Source: Bacillus pumilus
Lineage (GTDB): Bacteria > Bacillota > Bacilli > Bacillales > Bacillaceae
DNA: 64,000 nucleotides
Assembly: GCF_009937765.1 (NCBI RefSeq)
Contig: NZ_CP047089.1
Span: forward strand, 3,656,272-3,720,271
Reading direction: 5' to 3'
The notes under the pieces are model-generated. The model was not told the origin of the DNA, made no database searches, and saw nothing but the letters and a program-made list of their open reading frames with translations. Positions within the stretch are counted from its first letter, which is position 1. Each line of letters starts with the position of its first letter. Positions 16,628-28,096 of the stretch are shown here, piece after piece. The position numbers and the translations under genes were made by a program.

Positions 16628-17567
16628 TTTTTTCTTCTAATAGCATCATGATATATGCTGGGAACTTCTCTTCAGCAATCTCCATGTAGCGTTCGATCAT
16701 GACGTAATCATCACTAATGTATTGAGATAGCAGTTCGTACCACCATTCTGTTTCATAGCGGGCAATCATACTGAGGTTATACATCAATAAGTAATGGCTG
16801 ATGATCTCAGGAATCTCCAAAAATGAATCCCGTGTTGACGGAATATACCATTGATTCGCTTCTAAATCATAATGAAGATGAGTAGCGAACGCTGGGTTTT
16901 CTTCTAGAGACACATCAAACGCCAGTTTTTTCGCTTCTCTCTGTTTAAGTTTCCAACTTGTGTGGAACTCAAAATATTCAATAAAACGTTCAGCAGACAT
17001 GTTATAAAGCAATGGAATATGATCTTGAATCATCATTCCATTGTCTTTTTCTACTTTAACTAATGTCGAAGGCTGCTTTTGAAACTCCAGAATATGACCC
17101 ATTTCAGGTATCTTTGACAGGAGGTGAATCATCGTAAATCGCTCATCTTCAAGTCCATTTAAATGAAATAGATGCTTTAACACATGCATGCATAGTCCAT
17201 TTCGCTGAATTTTCACTTCATCTTCACTAAAACGGTAGTGCTGCTTCTTTCTCTTTCTCGATGTTACACCGTGTGCCAAAACAGAAGTTTGAGAAGGATA
17301 GTAAGGATCAACTGTCAGTAAACATGCCTTTAGCAACTGAGCCATTCCATAAAATAATAAAATGGGCTTCAGTTCGAGTGGAGCGATAGCTGCCTGTTCA
17401 TAGAATGTATGACCATGCTTTAAAAAATAAATAAACCGTTCACAGTTTTTATAGGCTTGCTGGTTTGCATCTTGAATGCTCCGTTTCTCATATTGTTGAT
17501 ATAGAAACTTTTGGGAAGTTTCGAGTGAGTAAAAACGTTTTAAATCCTTCCATCCTGAACTTTTCAT
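16599..17567 (-). CDS. yaaC: YaaC-like protein
   Basis: 322 residues, matching the position (between 5S rRNA and guaB, divergent from guaB) and size of B. subtilis YaaC. It is a soluble, mostly helical protein of unknown function; motifs with His and acidic residues are scattered but no enzyme class is evident. Start at MKSSGWKDLKRF (17567) after GAGGAAG. A TTG four codons upstream is possible. Confidence 0.8.
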   Translation of the reverse strand: MKSSGWKDLKRFYSLETSQKFLYQQYEKRSIQDANQQAYKNCERFIYFLKHGHTFYEQAAIAPLELKPILLFYGMAQLLKACLLTVDPYYPSQTSVLAHGVTSRKRKKQHYRFSEDEVKIQRNGLCMHVLKHLFHLNGLEDERFTMIHLLSKIPEMGHILEFQKQPSTLVKVEKDNGMMIQDHIPLLYNMSAERFIEYFEFHTSWKLKQREAKKLAFDVSLEENPAFATHLHYDLEANQWYIPSTRDSFLEIPEIISHYLLMYNLSMIARYETEWWYELLSQYISDDYVMIERYMEIAEEKFPAYIMMLLEEKTKKTSSEWN

Positions 17568-17598
17568 CTTCTTCCTCAACTCTCTTTATATTTTCTAA

Positions 17599-19155
<1,557 letters not shown>

Positions 19156-19315
19156 TAAATTGTGACAATCAAATTACATTTGACAGGGTCTATGACTCTG
19201 TCTATTTTTTTTGTCTTTATTGTGATAAAATTTATACTGTTGTGTTGAAATAAGCCCTTGTGGATTAAATATATATGAAATATGTCGAAAAAAGATGATA
19301 ACGGAGGTATGACGA

Positions 19316-20641
19316 TTGAACAGCAAGATATTGAAACAGCTTATGGTCTCTATCCTTGCACTGGCATTGATTGTGACAGCATTTACACCAATGTCCAAAG
19401 CAAAAGCAGCTGAAGATCCATTCAATGTGAATGCGAAAGCAGCGATCCTAATAGAAGCTTCTACAGGTAAGATTCTTTATAGTAAAAACGCAGAACAAAG
19501 ACTGCCTATTGCAAGTATGGCAAAGATGATGACAGAGTATCTATTACTAGAGGCGATTGCTGAAGGCAAAGTGAAATGGGATCAAACGTATACGCCAGAT
19601 GATTATGTATACGAAATTTCTCAGGACCGCAGTTTATCAAACGTTCCTTTGAGAAAAGATGGCTCGTATACAGTGAAAGAACTTTATCAAGCAACGGCTA
19701 TTTATTCGGCAAATGCAGCAGCAATTGGCTTAGCAGAAGTGATTGCTGGATCAGAATCGAAGTTCGTTGAAAAAATGAACGCCAAAGCAAAAGAACTAGG
19801 TTTAACAAACTACAAATTCGTGAATGCAACTGGTTTAGAAAATAAAGACTTACATGGCAAACAGCCAAAAGGTACAGGTACTGATGAAGAAAGTGAAGTA
19901 TCTGCGAAAGATATGGCATTGCTTGCACAGCATCTCATCAAAGACCATCCAGAAATCCTTGAAACATCAAGTATTGCGAAAACAAAGTTCAGAGAAGGCA
20001 CAGACGATGAAATGGACATGCCTAACTGGAACTTCATGCTTAAAGGACTTGTGAAGGAATATGAAGGTGTAGACGGTCTAAAAACAGGTTCTACAGATTC
20101 AGCTGGTTCTAGCTTCACAGGTACGGCTAAACAAGGTGACATGCGTGTTATCGCAGTGATCTTGAATGCGAAAGGTAATCTTCATACAGCACGTTTCGAC
20201 GTGGCGAAAAAACTGTTCGACTATGCGTTTAAAAACTTCACGATGAAAGAAATGTACAAAAAAGGTCAACAGATCAAAGGACATGAAAACATCGAAGTCG
20301 ACAAAGGCAAAGACAAAGAAGTACCCGTCGTTACGAAAGAAGCATTCTCTGTGCCAGTCAAAAATGGCGACGAAAAGAGCTTTAAAGCAAAAGTAAATAT
20401 CGAGAAAACGAAACTCGAAGCTCCTATTAAAAAAGGAACGAAGGTTGGCATGCTGACGACTTCTTACTCAGGTGATGAGAAGGACTACGGCTATTTGAAT
20501 AAAGATCAATCAGGTGTTGAGCTTATAACGAAAACAGGCGATGAAAAAGCAAACTGGTTCATCCTTGCAATGCGTGGCATAGGTGGATTCTTCGCTGGCA
20601 TTTGGGGCGGAATCGTTGACACAGTAAAGGGTTGGTTCTAA
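19316..20641 (+). CDS. dacA: D-alanyl-D-alanine carboxypeptidase, PBP5
   Basis: 441 residues. Signal peptide to about residue 31 (cleavage near KAKA-AEDP). Penicillin-binding motifs: S67-M-A-K70 (SxxK), S131-A-N133 and K256-T-G258. The C-terminal beta domain is followed by an amphipathic membrane anchor (GGFFAGIWGGIVDTVKGWF). Removes the terminal D-Ala from pentapeptides in peptidoglycan. The TTG start at 19316, after GGAGGT, matches the B. subtilis protein start. Position after guaB is conserved. Confidence 0.96.
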   Translation: MNSKILKQLMVSILALALIVTAFTPMSKAKAAEDPFNVNAKAAILIEASTGKILYSKNAEQRLPIASMAKMMTEYLLLEAIAEGKVKWDQTYTPDDYVYEISQDRSLSNVPLRKDGSYTVKELYQATAIYSANAAAIGLAEVIAGSESKFVEKMNAKAKELGLTNYKFVNATGLENKDLHGKQPKGTGTDEESEVSAKDMALLAQHLIKDHPEILETSSIAKTKFREGTDDEMDMPNWNFMLKGLVKEYEGVDGLKTGSTDSAGSSFTGTAKQGDMRVIAVILNAKGNLHTARFDVAKKLFDYAFKNFTMKEMYKKGQQIKGHENIEVDKGKDKEVPVVTKEAFSVPVKNGDEKSFKAKVNIEKTKLEAPIKKGTKVGMLTTSYSGDEKDYGYLNKDQSGVELITKTGDEKANWFILAMRGIGGFFAGIWGGIVDTVKGWF

Positions 20642-20643
20642 TA

Positions 20644-20677
20644 AAAAACTGCTCTCTATACATGAGAGCAGTTTTTT
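20644..20677. terminator. dacA terminator
   Basis: AAAACTGCTCTC / GAGAGCAGTTTT stem with T-run, bidirectional. Confidence 0.88.
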
Positions 20678-20681
20678 ATCG

Positions 20682-22160
20682 TTAAAAGAAAAGAGATTGT
20701 TTGTGATTTTGAGGAGTGGACAAGGCTTGCTGAAAAATACCACATAATTTTTCCACGCCCTCTATCAGCGCCTTTTCATTCACATAAGAAAAGCTAAGGC
20801 GGATATAGTTTTGCTTCGGCTCTCCAGGATAGCACACAGAGCCAGGCAGAAAGGTGATTTGCTGTTTGCGTGCCTCATGCAGAAGTGCACGTGTATCGAC
20901 CCAGGAAGGAAAGCTAAGCCATAAATTGAGTCCACCCTGAGGAATTTGCCACGTCACATCTTTTGGTGCATGCTTCGATAATACATCTATCATTAAATCA
21001 CGCCTCACCATTAAGGCGGTTCTCAGCTTTTTCGTATGATCAATCATTTTCTTTGAAGTCAGAAATGGCAAAATGGCTTTTTGTGTGAGAAGAGGGCTGC
21101 CTAAATCATTATTGGCCTTTGCAGCTAATAAACGATTAAATATCGAGCCTGAAGCAGTGATAATCCCAATTCTGCATCCTGGAGCAAGTGTTTTACTTAA
21201 ACCTCGTAAATAAATGACGTGTCCATCATGATCCAGACTTTTAATAGGTGCTGGCGGCTTCTTTTCGAAATATAGCTCACGATAAGGATCATCCTCTACA
21301 ATGAGACAATCAATACTTTGAGCCAGTGAGAGAAGTTGTTTTCTGCGTTTCATTGACATACTGGCGCCTGTCGGACTGTGGAAAGTAGGAATCGTGTAGA
21401 TGAGCTTTGGTTTATATTTATCACAAATGCTTTGAAGCTGCTTCATGTTCATTCCTTCATGATCAACAGGGACTGTAATAATTCTTGCCCCTCTGCCCAT
21501 AAAGACATCAATGGCGCCTGGATAGGTTGGTGCCTCCATGACAACTACATCATCAGGACCGATAAACGCACGTGCAACCAAATCAAGCCCTTGCTGAGAA
21601 CCACTAGTTACAAGAATATTTTCAGGAGTAGAAGGCACATCCAATTTTTCTAAAAAAGACTGAATGACTTGCCGAAGCTGAAGATCCCCTTGAATTTCTC
21701 CGTACTTTGACATGATTTGAGGATGTCTGGCTAGGACATGCTGCATTTCTTTTTCTAAATACCGGTTTGGCAAAAGCCCTGGATCGATCATAGAGGAAGA
21801 AAGGTTGATCGCTTCTTCGACATAGTGATACTGAGCAAATTGAGACCGTGGTAAATAATCCGGGATAGATAACTGCCAATCAAAAGAGGTAGATGACGGA
21901 ACTGGAATTTCTGACTGCTTTTGCAGCTCATCCACAAACGTCCCTTTTCCTTGCACAGTCGTTAAATATCCGTCGTCCTTCAGCCGAGTGTATGCCTTTG
22001 CTGCCGTGACAAGACTCACATTCAACTGCTTTGCTAAATCACGTACAGTTGGCAGCTTATCTCCCTGTTGAAGCAAACCCGATTGGATATGATCAATGAT
22101 TGAAAAGTAAATCTGATTCGAAAGTGATGTATCAGAATGTCGATGGATATCAATATGCAT
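20682..22160 (-). CDS. pdxR: MocR/GntR-aminotransferase regulator, probable PdxR
   Basis: 492 residues. N-terminal GntR winged helix (residues 1-75: QGDKLPTVRDLAKQLNVSLV) is fused to a type I aminotransferase domain. The PLP lysine lies in YLRGLSKTLAPGCRIGI near residue 322. PLP-sensing MocR proteins next to pdxST are named PdxR in other Firmicutes. It is divergent from pdxS, with two pairs of 20-bp-spaced ATTGTTATAC repeats between them. In B. subtilis dacA and pdxS are neighbours with no such gene between, so this is an insertion or a loss in B. subtilis. The name is inferred from context; another MocR role is possible. Confidence 0.8.
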   Translation of the reverse strand: MHIDIHRHSDTSLSNQIYFSIIDHIQSGLLQQGDKLPTVRDLAKQLNVSLVTAAKAYTRLKDDGYLTTVQGKGTFVDELQKQSEIPVPSSTSFDWQLSIPDYLPRSQFAQYHYVEEAINLSSSMIDPGLLPNRYLEKEMQHVLARHPQIMSKYGEIQGDLQLRQVIQSFLEKLDVPSTPENILVTSGSQQGLDLVARAFIGPDDVVVMEAPTYPGAIDVFMGRGARIITVPVDHEGMNMKQLQSICDKYKPKLIYTIPTFHSPTGASMSMKRRKQLLSLAQSIDCLIVEDDPYRELYFEKKPPAPIKSLDHDGHVIYLRGLSKTLAPGCRIGIITASGSIFNRLLAAKANNDLGSPLLTQKAILPFLTSKKMIDHTKKLRTALMVRRDLMIDVLSKHAPKDVTWQIPQGGLNLWLSFPSWVDTRALLHEARKQQITFLPGSVCYPGEPKQNYIRLSFSYVNEKALIEGVEKLCGIFQQALSTPQNHKQSLFF

Positions 22161-22183
22161 GAGAAACCTCCATTGCGTGCAAA

Positions 22184-22345
22184 ATTGTTATACATGAATT
22201 TGAATTGTTATAGTTGCATTATAGCATGTAAATGATACTTCAAAGAAAGAATGACATATTTTTAGCAAGTAATCGTTTATATACAAGGGGTTAAGCCTTT
22301 TTGTTGGCTGATTGAATTGTTATACTATTCTCTTTATTGTTATAC
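22184..22345. promoter_or_regulatory. Paired direct repeats, probable PdxR operators, and pdxST promoter
   Basis: ATTGTTATAC at 22184-22193, ATTGTTATAG at 22204-22213, ATTGTTATAC at 22316-22325 and 22336-22345. Each pair has a 20-bp period (two helical turns), as MocR dimers prefer. TTGTTA (22317-22322), 18 bases, TATACT (22341-22346) form a promoter for pdxS, so the second pair lies on the -35 and -10. Confidence 0.65.
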
Positions 22346-22405
22346 TGTCTCGCATGTATGATAAAGGGGTAAATCAATCGAATTGACAAATGGGAGGAAA
22401 CTATT

Positions 22406-23290
22406 GTGAGCAATAAGGGAACTGAACGAGTGAAACGTGGAATGGCAGAAATGCAAAAGGGTGGCGTCATTATGGATGTCGTCAACGCTGAACAGGCAAA
22501 GATCGCAGAAGAAGCAGGTGCGGTGGCAGTTATGGCACTAGAACGAGTTCCAGCTGATATTCGTGCAGCCGGCGGTGTTGCCCGTATGGCAGACCCAAGA
22601 ATCGTAGAAGAAGTACAAAATGCAGTAACGATTCCAGTCATGGCAAAAGCACGTATCGGCCATATCGTCGAGGCTCGTGTCCTTGAAGCACTTGGTGTTG
22701 ATTATATCGATGAGAGTGAAGTGCTGACGCCCGCAGATGAGGAATTCCATTTAAATAAAAATGAATACACAGTACCTTTTGTCTGTGGTTGCCGTGATTT
22801 AGGTGAAGCAACCCGTCGTATTGCAGAAGGAGCTTCTATGCTTCGTACAAAAGGAGAGCCTGGAACAGGCAACATTGTAGAAGCTGTCCGTCATATGAGA
22901 AAGGTCAATGCTCAGATTCGTAAAGTGGCAGCAATGAGTGAAGATGAACTGATGACAGAAGCGAAGAACCTAGGAGCACCGTATGAATTATTGCTTCAAA
23001 TCAAAAAAGACGGCAAACTCCCAGTTGTGAACTTTGCAGCGGGAGGCGTTGCGACACCAGCAGATGCTGCGTTAATGATGCAGCTTGGAGCAGACGGTGT
23101 ATTTGTTGGATCTGGTATCTTTAAATCAGACAATCCAGCGAAATTTGCAAAAGCAATTGTTGAAGCAACGACTCACTTCACAGATTACGGTCTCATTGCA
23201 GAGCTATCAAAAGAGCTTGGAACAGCCATGAAAGGAATTGAAATCTCAAATCTACTGCCAGAAGAGCGTATGCAAGAGCGTGGCTGGTAA
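22406..23290 (+). CDS. pdxS: Pyridoxal 5'-phosphate synthase subunit PdxS
   Basis: 294 residues, a TIM barrel forming the dodecameric synthase core. Condenses ribose-5-phosphate, glyceraldehyde-3-phosphate and ammonia to PLP. The Schiff-base lysine is K81 in [14 protein letters not shown]; the second lysine is around K149 ([10 protein letters not shown]). GTG start after GGGAGGAAA. Followed 20 bp later by pdxT. Confidence 0.97.
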   Translation: MSNKGTERVKRGMAEMQKGGVIMDVVNAEQAKIAEEAGAVAVMALERVPADIRAAGGVARMADPRIVEEVQNAVTIPVMAKARIGHIVEARVLEALGVDYIDESEVLTPADEEFHLNKNEYTVPFVCGCRDLGEATRRIAEGASMLRTKGEPGTGNIVEAVRHMRKVNAQIRKVAAMSEDELMTEAKNLGAPYELLLQIKKDGKLPVVNFAAGGVATPADAALMMQLGADGVFVGSGIFKSDNPAKFAKAIVEATTHFTDYGLIAELSKELGTAMKGIEISNLLPEERMQERGW

Positions 23291-23310
23291 TTAAGGGAGC
23301 GCAAACGAAC

Positions 23311-23901
23311 ATGCTAACAATTGGTGTACTAGGGCTTCAAGGAGCTGTGAGAGAGCATATTCAATCGATTGAAGCCTGTGGCGCAGAAGGGAAGATCATC
23401 AAACGAGCAGAAGAGCTAGTATCTGTTGACGGTCTTATTATCCCTGGTGGAGAAAGCACGACGATGAGAAGACTCATGGATACGTATCAATTCATTGAAC
23501 CGATCAAAGCGTTCGCTGCAAAAGGGAAACCGATTTTCGGGACTTGTGCCGGTTTGATTATGCTGGCAAAGCATATAGAAGATCGAGATAATGCTCATCT
23601 TGGACTGTTAAATGTATCTGTTGCACGGAATTCATTTGGCAGACAGGTAGACAGCTTTGAAGCAGATTTAGAAGTAAAAGGACTGGATGCCCCGTTTACA
23701 GGAGTGTTCATCCGTGCGCCTCATATCATCAGTGCAGATGAGAGCGTAGAGGTCATGGCTGAATATGATGGTAGGATTGTGATGGCGAAAGAAAACAATA
23801 TCTTAGGCTGTTCTTTTCATCCAGAGCTGACAGACGACCACCGATTAACACAACTGTTTGTTGAAATGGTGAAGACCTATAAAACGAAGCTCGCTGTATA
23901 A
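23311..23901 (+). CDS. pdxT: PLP synthase glutaminase subunit PdxT
   Basis: 196 residues, a class I glutamine amidotransferase. Triad visible: C79 ([10 protein letters not shown]), H170 and E172 (CSFHPELT). Oxyanion region PGGEST at 46-51. Supplies ammonia to PdxS. The upstream site is weak (AAGGGAGCG). Confidence 0.97.
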   Translation: MLTIGVLGLQGAVREHIQSIEACGAEGKIIKRAEELVSVDGLIIPGGESTTMRRLMDTYQFIEPIKAFAAKGKPIFGTCAGLIMLAKHIEDRDNAHLGLLNVSVARNSFGRQVDSFEADLEVKGLDAPFTGVFIRAPHIISADESVEVMAEYDGRIVMAKENNILGCSFHPELTDDHRLTQLFVEMVKTYKTKLAV

Positions 23902-23944
23902 AACGGTTGAAAAGAGATAAAACTTATAGTACATTAAAATCACA

Positions 23945-24190
23945 ATCAAAGATCGAAAAAGCGTTGACGGGAAATAGTAAGAAGCCCCTCTTTCTCAGAG
24001 AGCCGATGGTTGGTGCGAATCGGTGAAAGATGCAGTCTGAATCCATCCTTGAGCGAAATGCTGAAACACGAGAAGTAAGCATTTACGGTGATACCGTTAC
24101 AGAGGAAAGAGGAAAGCATGCTTCTGCATGTTTTCAATCAGGGTGGCAACGCGAGAGCTCTCGTCCCTTTCATGGGATGAGGGCTCTTTT
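23945..24190 (+). promoter_or_regulatory. T-box riboswitch of serS
   Basis: A 245-nt leader with the conserved T-box core AGGGTGGCAACGCG (24140-24153) followed by a terminator GAGAGCTCTCGTCCC / GGGATGAGGGCTC and T-run (24153-24192). The specifier region GTCTGAATCCATCC (about 24034-24047) offers a UCC serine codon. Uncharged tRNA-Ser binding would favour the antiterminator and serS expression. The mechanism is established for the family; the exact specifier is inferred. Confidence 0.9.
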
Positions 24191-24220
24191 TATTTTTCGA
24201 TAAAAAAAGGAGTGTTACAC

Positions 24221-25495
24221 ATGCTGGATATTAAACAACTGCGCACGGACTTTGATCAAATCAAAGAAAAACTAGCACACCGTGGCGAAGATTTAGCGGA
24301 TTTTGATAAGTTTGGTGAGCTGGATCAAAAAAGAAGAGAACTAATCGGAAAAACAGAAGTATTAAAGAGCCGAAGAAATGAAGTATCACAGCAAGTGGCT
24401 GTTCTAAAAAGAGAAAAGAAAGACGCCGATCACATTATTCAAGAAATGCGTGAGGTAGGAGATGAGATTAAGAAGCTGGATGATGAGCTAAGAACAGTAG
24501 AAGAAAGCTTGCAGCACATCTTATTCTCTATTCCGAATATCCCGCATGATACGGTACCAGTTGGGGAAACAGAAGATGACAACGTGGAAGTGCGAAAATG
24601 GGGCGAACAGCCGGCATTCTCTTTTGAGCCAAAGCCACATTGGGACGTAGCGGATGAGCTAAACATTCTCGATTTTGAACGCGCAGGCAAAGTTACAGGA
24701 AGCCGTTTTGTTTTTTATAAAGGGCTTGGCGCACGCTTAGAGCGCGCACTATATAACTTTATGCTCGATTTACACGTAGATGAGTTTGGTTTTACTGAAG
24801 TGCTCCCACCTTACATGGTCAATAGAGCAAGTATGACAGGGACTGGGCAGCTTCCAAAATTCGAAGAGGATGCCTTTAAAATCCGTGAAGAAGATTATTT
24901 CCTCATTCCAACAGCCGAAGTACCTATTACCAACATGCACCGTGATGAAATAATTGAAGGGGAACAACTGCCAATCAATTATGCAGCATTCAGTGCTTGC
25001 TTTAGATCAGAAGCTGGATCTGCCGGCAGAGATACACGTGGACTCATCCGTCAGCATCAATTTAATAAAGTAGAGCTTGTGAAATTTGTTAGACCTGAAG
25101 ATTCTTATGAAGAATTAGAGAAACTAACAAATCAAGCAGAAAAAGTCCTACAACTACTAAACCTACCATACCGTGTCATGAGCATGTGTACCGGAGATTT
25201 AGGTTTCACAGCTGCGAAAAAATACGACATCGAAGTATGGATTCCGAGCCAAGATACGTATCGTGAAATTTCTTCTTGCAGTAACTTCGAAGCGTTCCAA
25301 GCAAGACGCGCAAACATTCGATTCCGTCCAGAGCCTAAAGCCAAGCCAGAGCATGTGCACACATTAAATGGATCTGGTTTAGCAGTAGGAAGAACCGTAG
25401 CGGCTATTTTAGAAAACTATCAACAAGAGGACGGCACTGTGATCATTCCTGAAGTACTGCGTCCTTATATGGGAAATAAAGAAGTAATGAAATAA
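24221..25495 (+). CDS. serS: Seryl-tRNA synthetase
   Basis: 424 residues. N-terminal antiparallel coiled-coil arm (about 1-105; long charged helices) that grips the tRNA-Ser long arm. Class II catalytic core with motif 2 ([21 protein letters not shown]) and motif 3 ([15 protein letters not shown]). ATG 24221 after AAAAAAGGAG. T-box controlled, with its own terminator. Confidence 0.97.
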   Translation: MLDIKQLRTDFDQIKEKLAHRGEDLADFDKFGELDQKRRELIGKTEVLKSRRNEVSQQVAVLKREKKDADHIIQEMREVGDEIKKLDDELRTVEESLQHILFSIPNIPHDTVPVGETEDDNVEVRKWGEQPAFSFEPKPHWDVADELNILDFERAGKVTGSRFVFYKGLGARLERALYNFMLDLHVDEFGFTEVLPPYMVNRASMTGTGQLPKFEEDAFKIREEDYFLIPTAEVPITNMHRDEIIEGEQLPINYAAFSACFRSEAGSAGRDTRGLIRQHQFNKVELVKFVRPEDSYEELEKLTNQAEKVLQLLNLPYRVMSMCTGDLGFTAAKKYDIEVWIPSQDTYREISSCSNFEAFQARRANIRFRPEPKAKPEHVHTLNGSGLAVGRTVAAILENYQQEDGTVIIPEVLRPYMGNKEVMK

Positions 25496-25519
25496 GATGC
25501 CGCTATGGCATCTTATTTA
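25493..25519 (+). terminator. serS terminator
   Basis: TAAGATGCC-GCTAT-GGCATCTTA followed by TTTATTTTT; begins just before the stop codon ends. Confidence 0.85.
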
Positions 25520-25535
25520 TTTTTACCAAAAGTCC

Positions 25536-25562
25536 TACAGTTTTCCTAAATTTAGCCGATAG
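25536..25562 (+). promoter_or_regulatory. Sigma-D type promoter for soluble chemoreceptor
   Basis: CTACA (TACA at 25536-25539), 15-base spacer, GCCGATAG (25555-25562). One mismatch each from the sigma-D consensus TAAA-N15-GCCGATAT, 36 bases before the gene. Confidence 0.7.
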
Positions 25563-25597
25563 AAATACTAAAAGCTTCTAGGAAAGAAGGAATAACC

Positions 25598-26428
25598 TTG
25601 AATAGGCTTGACTATTATGTTGAAATGGCTCAATTAGTTAGAAAAGTTCTAGATGAAAGTATTCTTTTCGGCATCACTGATACAGAAAAGGTGCTTTGCT
25701 ACTATCCGTCTAACACAATAGATTTTGGCATGAAGGTTGGGGACCCATTGAACCCAGAAGACCAAAACGTGGCGACGACATTAAGAGGACAAGAATATGA
25801 CGGTCATTTACCAGAGTCTTTATATGGTTATGAAATTGCAGTAAAAGGTTACCCGATTTTCGATGAAAATAGAAAAGTAATTGGCTCTTTTTTAGTGGCA
25901 TTTTCACATCATCGTGAAAAGAAATTAAGCGGTTATATGGAGCATATCAATGGTGTAGCAAAAGAACTCCAAAGTGGAATTGAGCAAATTGCTGCGCATT
26001 CACAAGAGCTAGCTGCCACAAGTTTAGAAATAAGTGAACAGGCAGGAAGAGCGGAAGAGAAATCAGCAAACATTGAAGAAGTCGTCAAAACCATTGGCGG
26101 TATTGCTAGACAAACCAACTTGCTAGGCCTAAATGCTGCAATTGAAGCAGCAAGGGCAGGAGAGAATGGAAAAGGGTTTGCTGTCGTGGCTGATGAAGTT
26201 CGTAAATTATCAGATGGCTCAAAGGAAGCGGCGGAAACCATTAATACCTTCTTAAAAGAGATCCAAGACAGCATTGGTACATTGTCTGAAAATATCTCAC
26301 AAATCAGCAGCTCAACAAATGAACAAGCCAAACAAGTGACAGATTTTACGAAAATTATCGAATCATTAAATGAGTTTAAAGAAGAGATGAATCATTTTAT
26401 TGAAGAGATTAGACAGGATACAAAATAG
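25598..26428 (+). CDS. Soluble methyl-accepting chemotaxis-like protein (YfmS-like)
   Basis: 276 residues with no membrane segment. N-terminal sensor region of about 100 residues (single cache/PAS-like: [33 protein letters not shown]). The signalling hairpin is [20 protein letters not shown], then [19 protein letters not shown] (about 167-205), the CheA/CheW-contacting tip. Resembles B. subtilis YfmS, a cytoplasmic receptor. TTG start after AGGAAAGAAGG. The sigma-D promoter fits a motility-regulon gene. B. subtilis has no such gene between serS and tRNA-Ser/dck. Confidence 0.87.
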   Translation: MNRLDYYVEMAQLVRKVLDESILFGITDTEKVLCYYPSNTIDFGMKVGDPLNPEDQNVATTLRGQEYDGHLPESLYGYEIAVKGYPIFDENRKVIGSFLVAFSHHREKKLSGYMEHINGVAKELQSGIEQIAAHSQELAATSLEISEQAGRAEEKSANIEEVVKTIGGIARQTNLLGLNAAIEAARAGENGKGFAVVADEVRKLSDGSKEAAETINTFLKEIQDSIGTLSENISQISSSTNEQAKQVTDFTKIIESLNEFKEEMNHFIEEIRQDTK

Positions 26429-26431
26429 ATC

Positions 26432-26459
26432 AAGAGCAGCCGTCGATGGCTGCTTTTTT
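26432..26459 (+). terminator. Terminator after chemoreceptor gene
   Basis: AGCAGCC/GGCTGCT stem with TTTTTTA. Confidence 0.75.
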
Positions 26460-26511
26460 ATGGGTAGATTTCATGGCAAAATAACTTATTGAATTTTTTT
26501 TCGAAAAGATG

Positions 26512-26541
26512 TTGACTTGAAATAAAACGATATGGTATATT
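26512..26541 (+). promoter_or_regulatory. tRNA-Ser promoter
   Basis: TTGACT (26512-26517), 18 bases, TATATT (26536-26541), 15 bases before the tRNA 5' end. Confidence 0.65.
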
Positions 26542-26556
26542 AATTCTTGTCGATAC

Positions 26557-26649
26557 GGAGGAATACCCAAGTCCGGCTGAAGGGATCGGTCTTGAAAACC
26601 GACAGGGGTGTCAAAGCCCGCGGGGGTTCGAATCCCTCTTCCTCCGCCA
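26557..26649 (+). tRNA. trnS-Ser: tRNA-Ser(UGA)
   Basis: 93 bases with acceptor stem GGAGGAA/TTCCTCC, discriminator G and encoded CCA. Anticodon TGA at 26593-26595 in CTTGAAA, a long variable arm and GGTTCGAATCC T-loop. The conserved position between serS and dck matches B. subtilis. Confidence 0.96.
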
Positions 26650-26705
26650 TATTGATTTTTTACCTTAGTTGAATTGAAACGCAAGCATAAAAATTGGAAT
26701 TGTCA

Positions 26706-26741
26706 AACCGCTGCATTCGCGAATGCAGCGGTTTTTTTTAT
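26706..26741. terminator. Bidirectional terminator between tRNA-Ser and dck
   Basis: CCGCTGCATTCG / CGAATGCAGCGG perfect 12-bp stem with T-run. Confidence 0.88.
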
Positions 26742-27397
26742 TTTGTTTTAGAGCGATTTTTTTGAATGACAGAAGCTATTTCATGAAGAATGGGATCAAG
26801 TGAGCTTTCATCATGAAGTAAGTCGTAATCTTCAATGTTAATTTTAATCACTGGACATAAATCGAATTGTTCGATCCATTCTGTGTATCGAGTGTACATT
26901 TCTTCCCAATAGGCTCGGTCCGTTTGAGTTTCCATCTCTCTGCCGCGTTCCTCGATACGATGTAAAATATGATTTAAATCCCCGTGTAAATAGATGAGAA
27001 CATCAGGGTGAGGGAAGTAAGGTGTCATCACCATTGCCTCGAATAGACTTGTATACGTTTCATAATCTACTTCAGACATCGTACCTTTGTCCGCATGCAT
27101 TTTTGCGAATATGCCCGTGTCCTCATAAATTGAACGATCTTGCACATATCCTCCACCAGATTCAAAAATCCGCTTTTGTTCCTTAAAACGCTCCGCAAGG
27201 AAATAGACTTGTAAATGGAAGCTCCATCTTTGAAAATCAGAATAAAAGGGCTCTAAGTATGGGTTATCATCTACTTTTTCAAGAGAGGTTTGAAAGCCTA
27301 GCTTGTCCGCTATCGTTTTAGTCATAGTTGATTTTCCGACACCAACAGTCCCGGCAATTGTGATCACTGCATCTTTTGGTATTTCGATATTGTTCAT
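26738..27397 (-). CDS. dck: Deoxyadenosine/deoxycytidine kinase
   Basis: 219 residues. P-loop GTVGVGKS (16-23), DRSIYEDTGIF with the DRS nucleoside-kinase motif near 86-96, and the lid ERGREMETQ. Phosphorylates dAdo and dCyd for salvage. Same place and length as B. subtilis Dck (YaaF). Overlaps dgk by 4 bases (ATGA), so the kinases are co-translated. Confidence 0.94.
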   Translation of the reverse strand: MNNIEIPKDAVITIAGTVGVGKSTMTKTIADKLGFQTSLEKVDDNPYLEPFYSDFQRWSFHLQVYFLAERFKEQKRIFESGGGYVQDRSIYEDTGIFAKMHADKGTMSEVDYETYTSLFEAMVMTPYFPHPDVLIYLHGDLNHILHRIEERGREMETQTDRAYWEEMYTRYTEWIEQFDLCPVIKINIEDYDLLHDESSLDPILHEIASVIQKNRSKTK

Positions 27398-28017
27398 AGC
27401 ACTTGCTCCTTTATGTTCTGTACAATTTGCTGGTAATCTTGCTGTGAGGAAACGAAGTCTGTATGATCTCCTTCAATTGTAATGATAGGAAGCCCTGGGT
27501 CAGTCTGTTTTAAATGTTCAATGGCCAGCTCATAATCTTCAATGAGTGTTTTTAAATAAGCTGGGTCAATGTCTTCTTCAAAAGAGCGTCCTCTCATCTG
27601 TATTCTTTCAAGTAAGGTAGGAAGGCTGGCTTTTATATAGATGATGGCATTGGGTTTAGGAAGATCATCTGTTAGCAAGTGATAGATCTTTCTGTATTTG
27701 TCCATGTGCTTTTTCGATAATGTTCTTTCTGCAAATATCATATTTTTATATACATGATAATCAGTGACAATCGGCTGCTGATGATTCACATAGTTTTCTT
27801 GAATCGATTCTAACTGTTTGAACCGATTGCATAAAAAGAACATCTCAAGCTGAAAGCTCCATTGTTCCATATCTTCATAAAATTTATCTAAGAATGGATT
27901 TTCTTCTACAATCTCTTTTACTAAAGGAAATTGAAATTCCTTCGCAAGCATTGTAGCCAAAGTTGTTTTTCCGGCTCCAATTGGGCCTTCCACTGCAATA
28001 AAAGGGGCAGGATACAT
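27394..28017 (-). CDS. dgk: Deoxyguanosine kinase
   Basis: 207 residues, exactly the B. subtilis Dgk length. P-loop GPIGAGKT at 11-18, TDYHVYKNMIFAERTL in place of the DRS region, lid MRGRSFEEDIDPAYL. Phosphorylates dGuo in purine deoxynucleoside salvage. First gene of the dgk-dck operon, after GGAGAACG. Confidence 0.94.
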   Translation of the reverse strand: MYPAPFIAVEGPIGAGKTTLATMLAKEFQFPLVKEIVEENPFLDKFYEDMEQWSFQLEMFFLCNRFKQLESIQENYVNHQQPIVTDYHVYKNMIFAERTLSKKHMDKYRKIYHLLTDDLPKPNAIIYIKASLPTLLERIQMRGRSFEEDIDPAYLKTLIEDYELAIEHLKQTDPGLPIITIEGDHTDFVSSQQDYQQIVQNIKEQVL

Positions 28018-28096
28018 AGGCGTTCTCCTCTATCTATAAAGTTGTCAAACCAATGTATATTGTACCATACCCCTTCCGAGAGATAGAGCGAACGGA

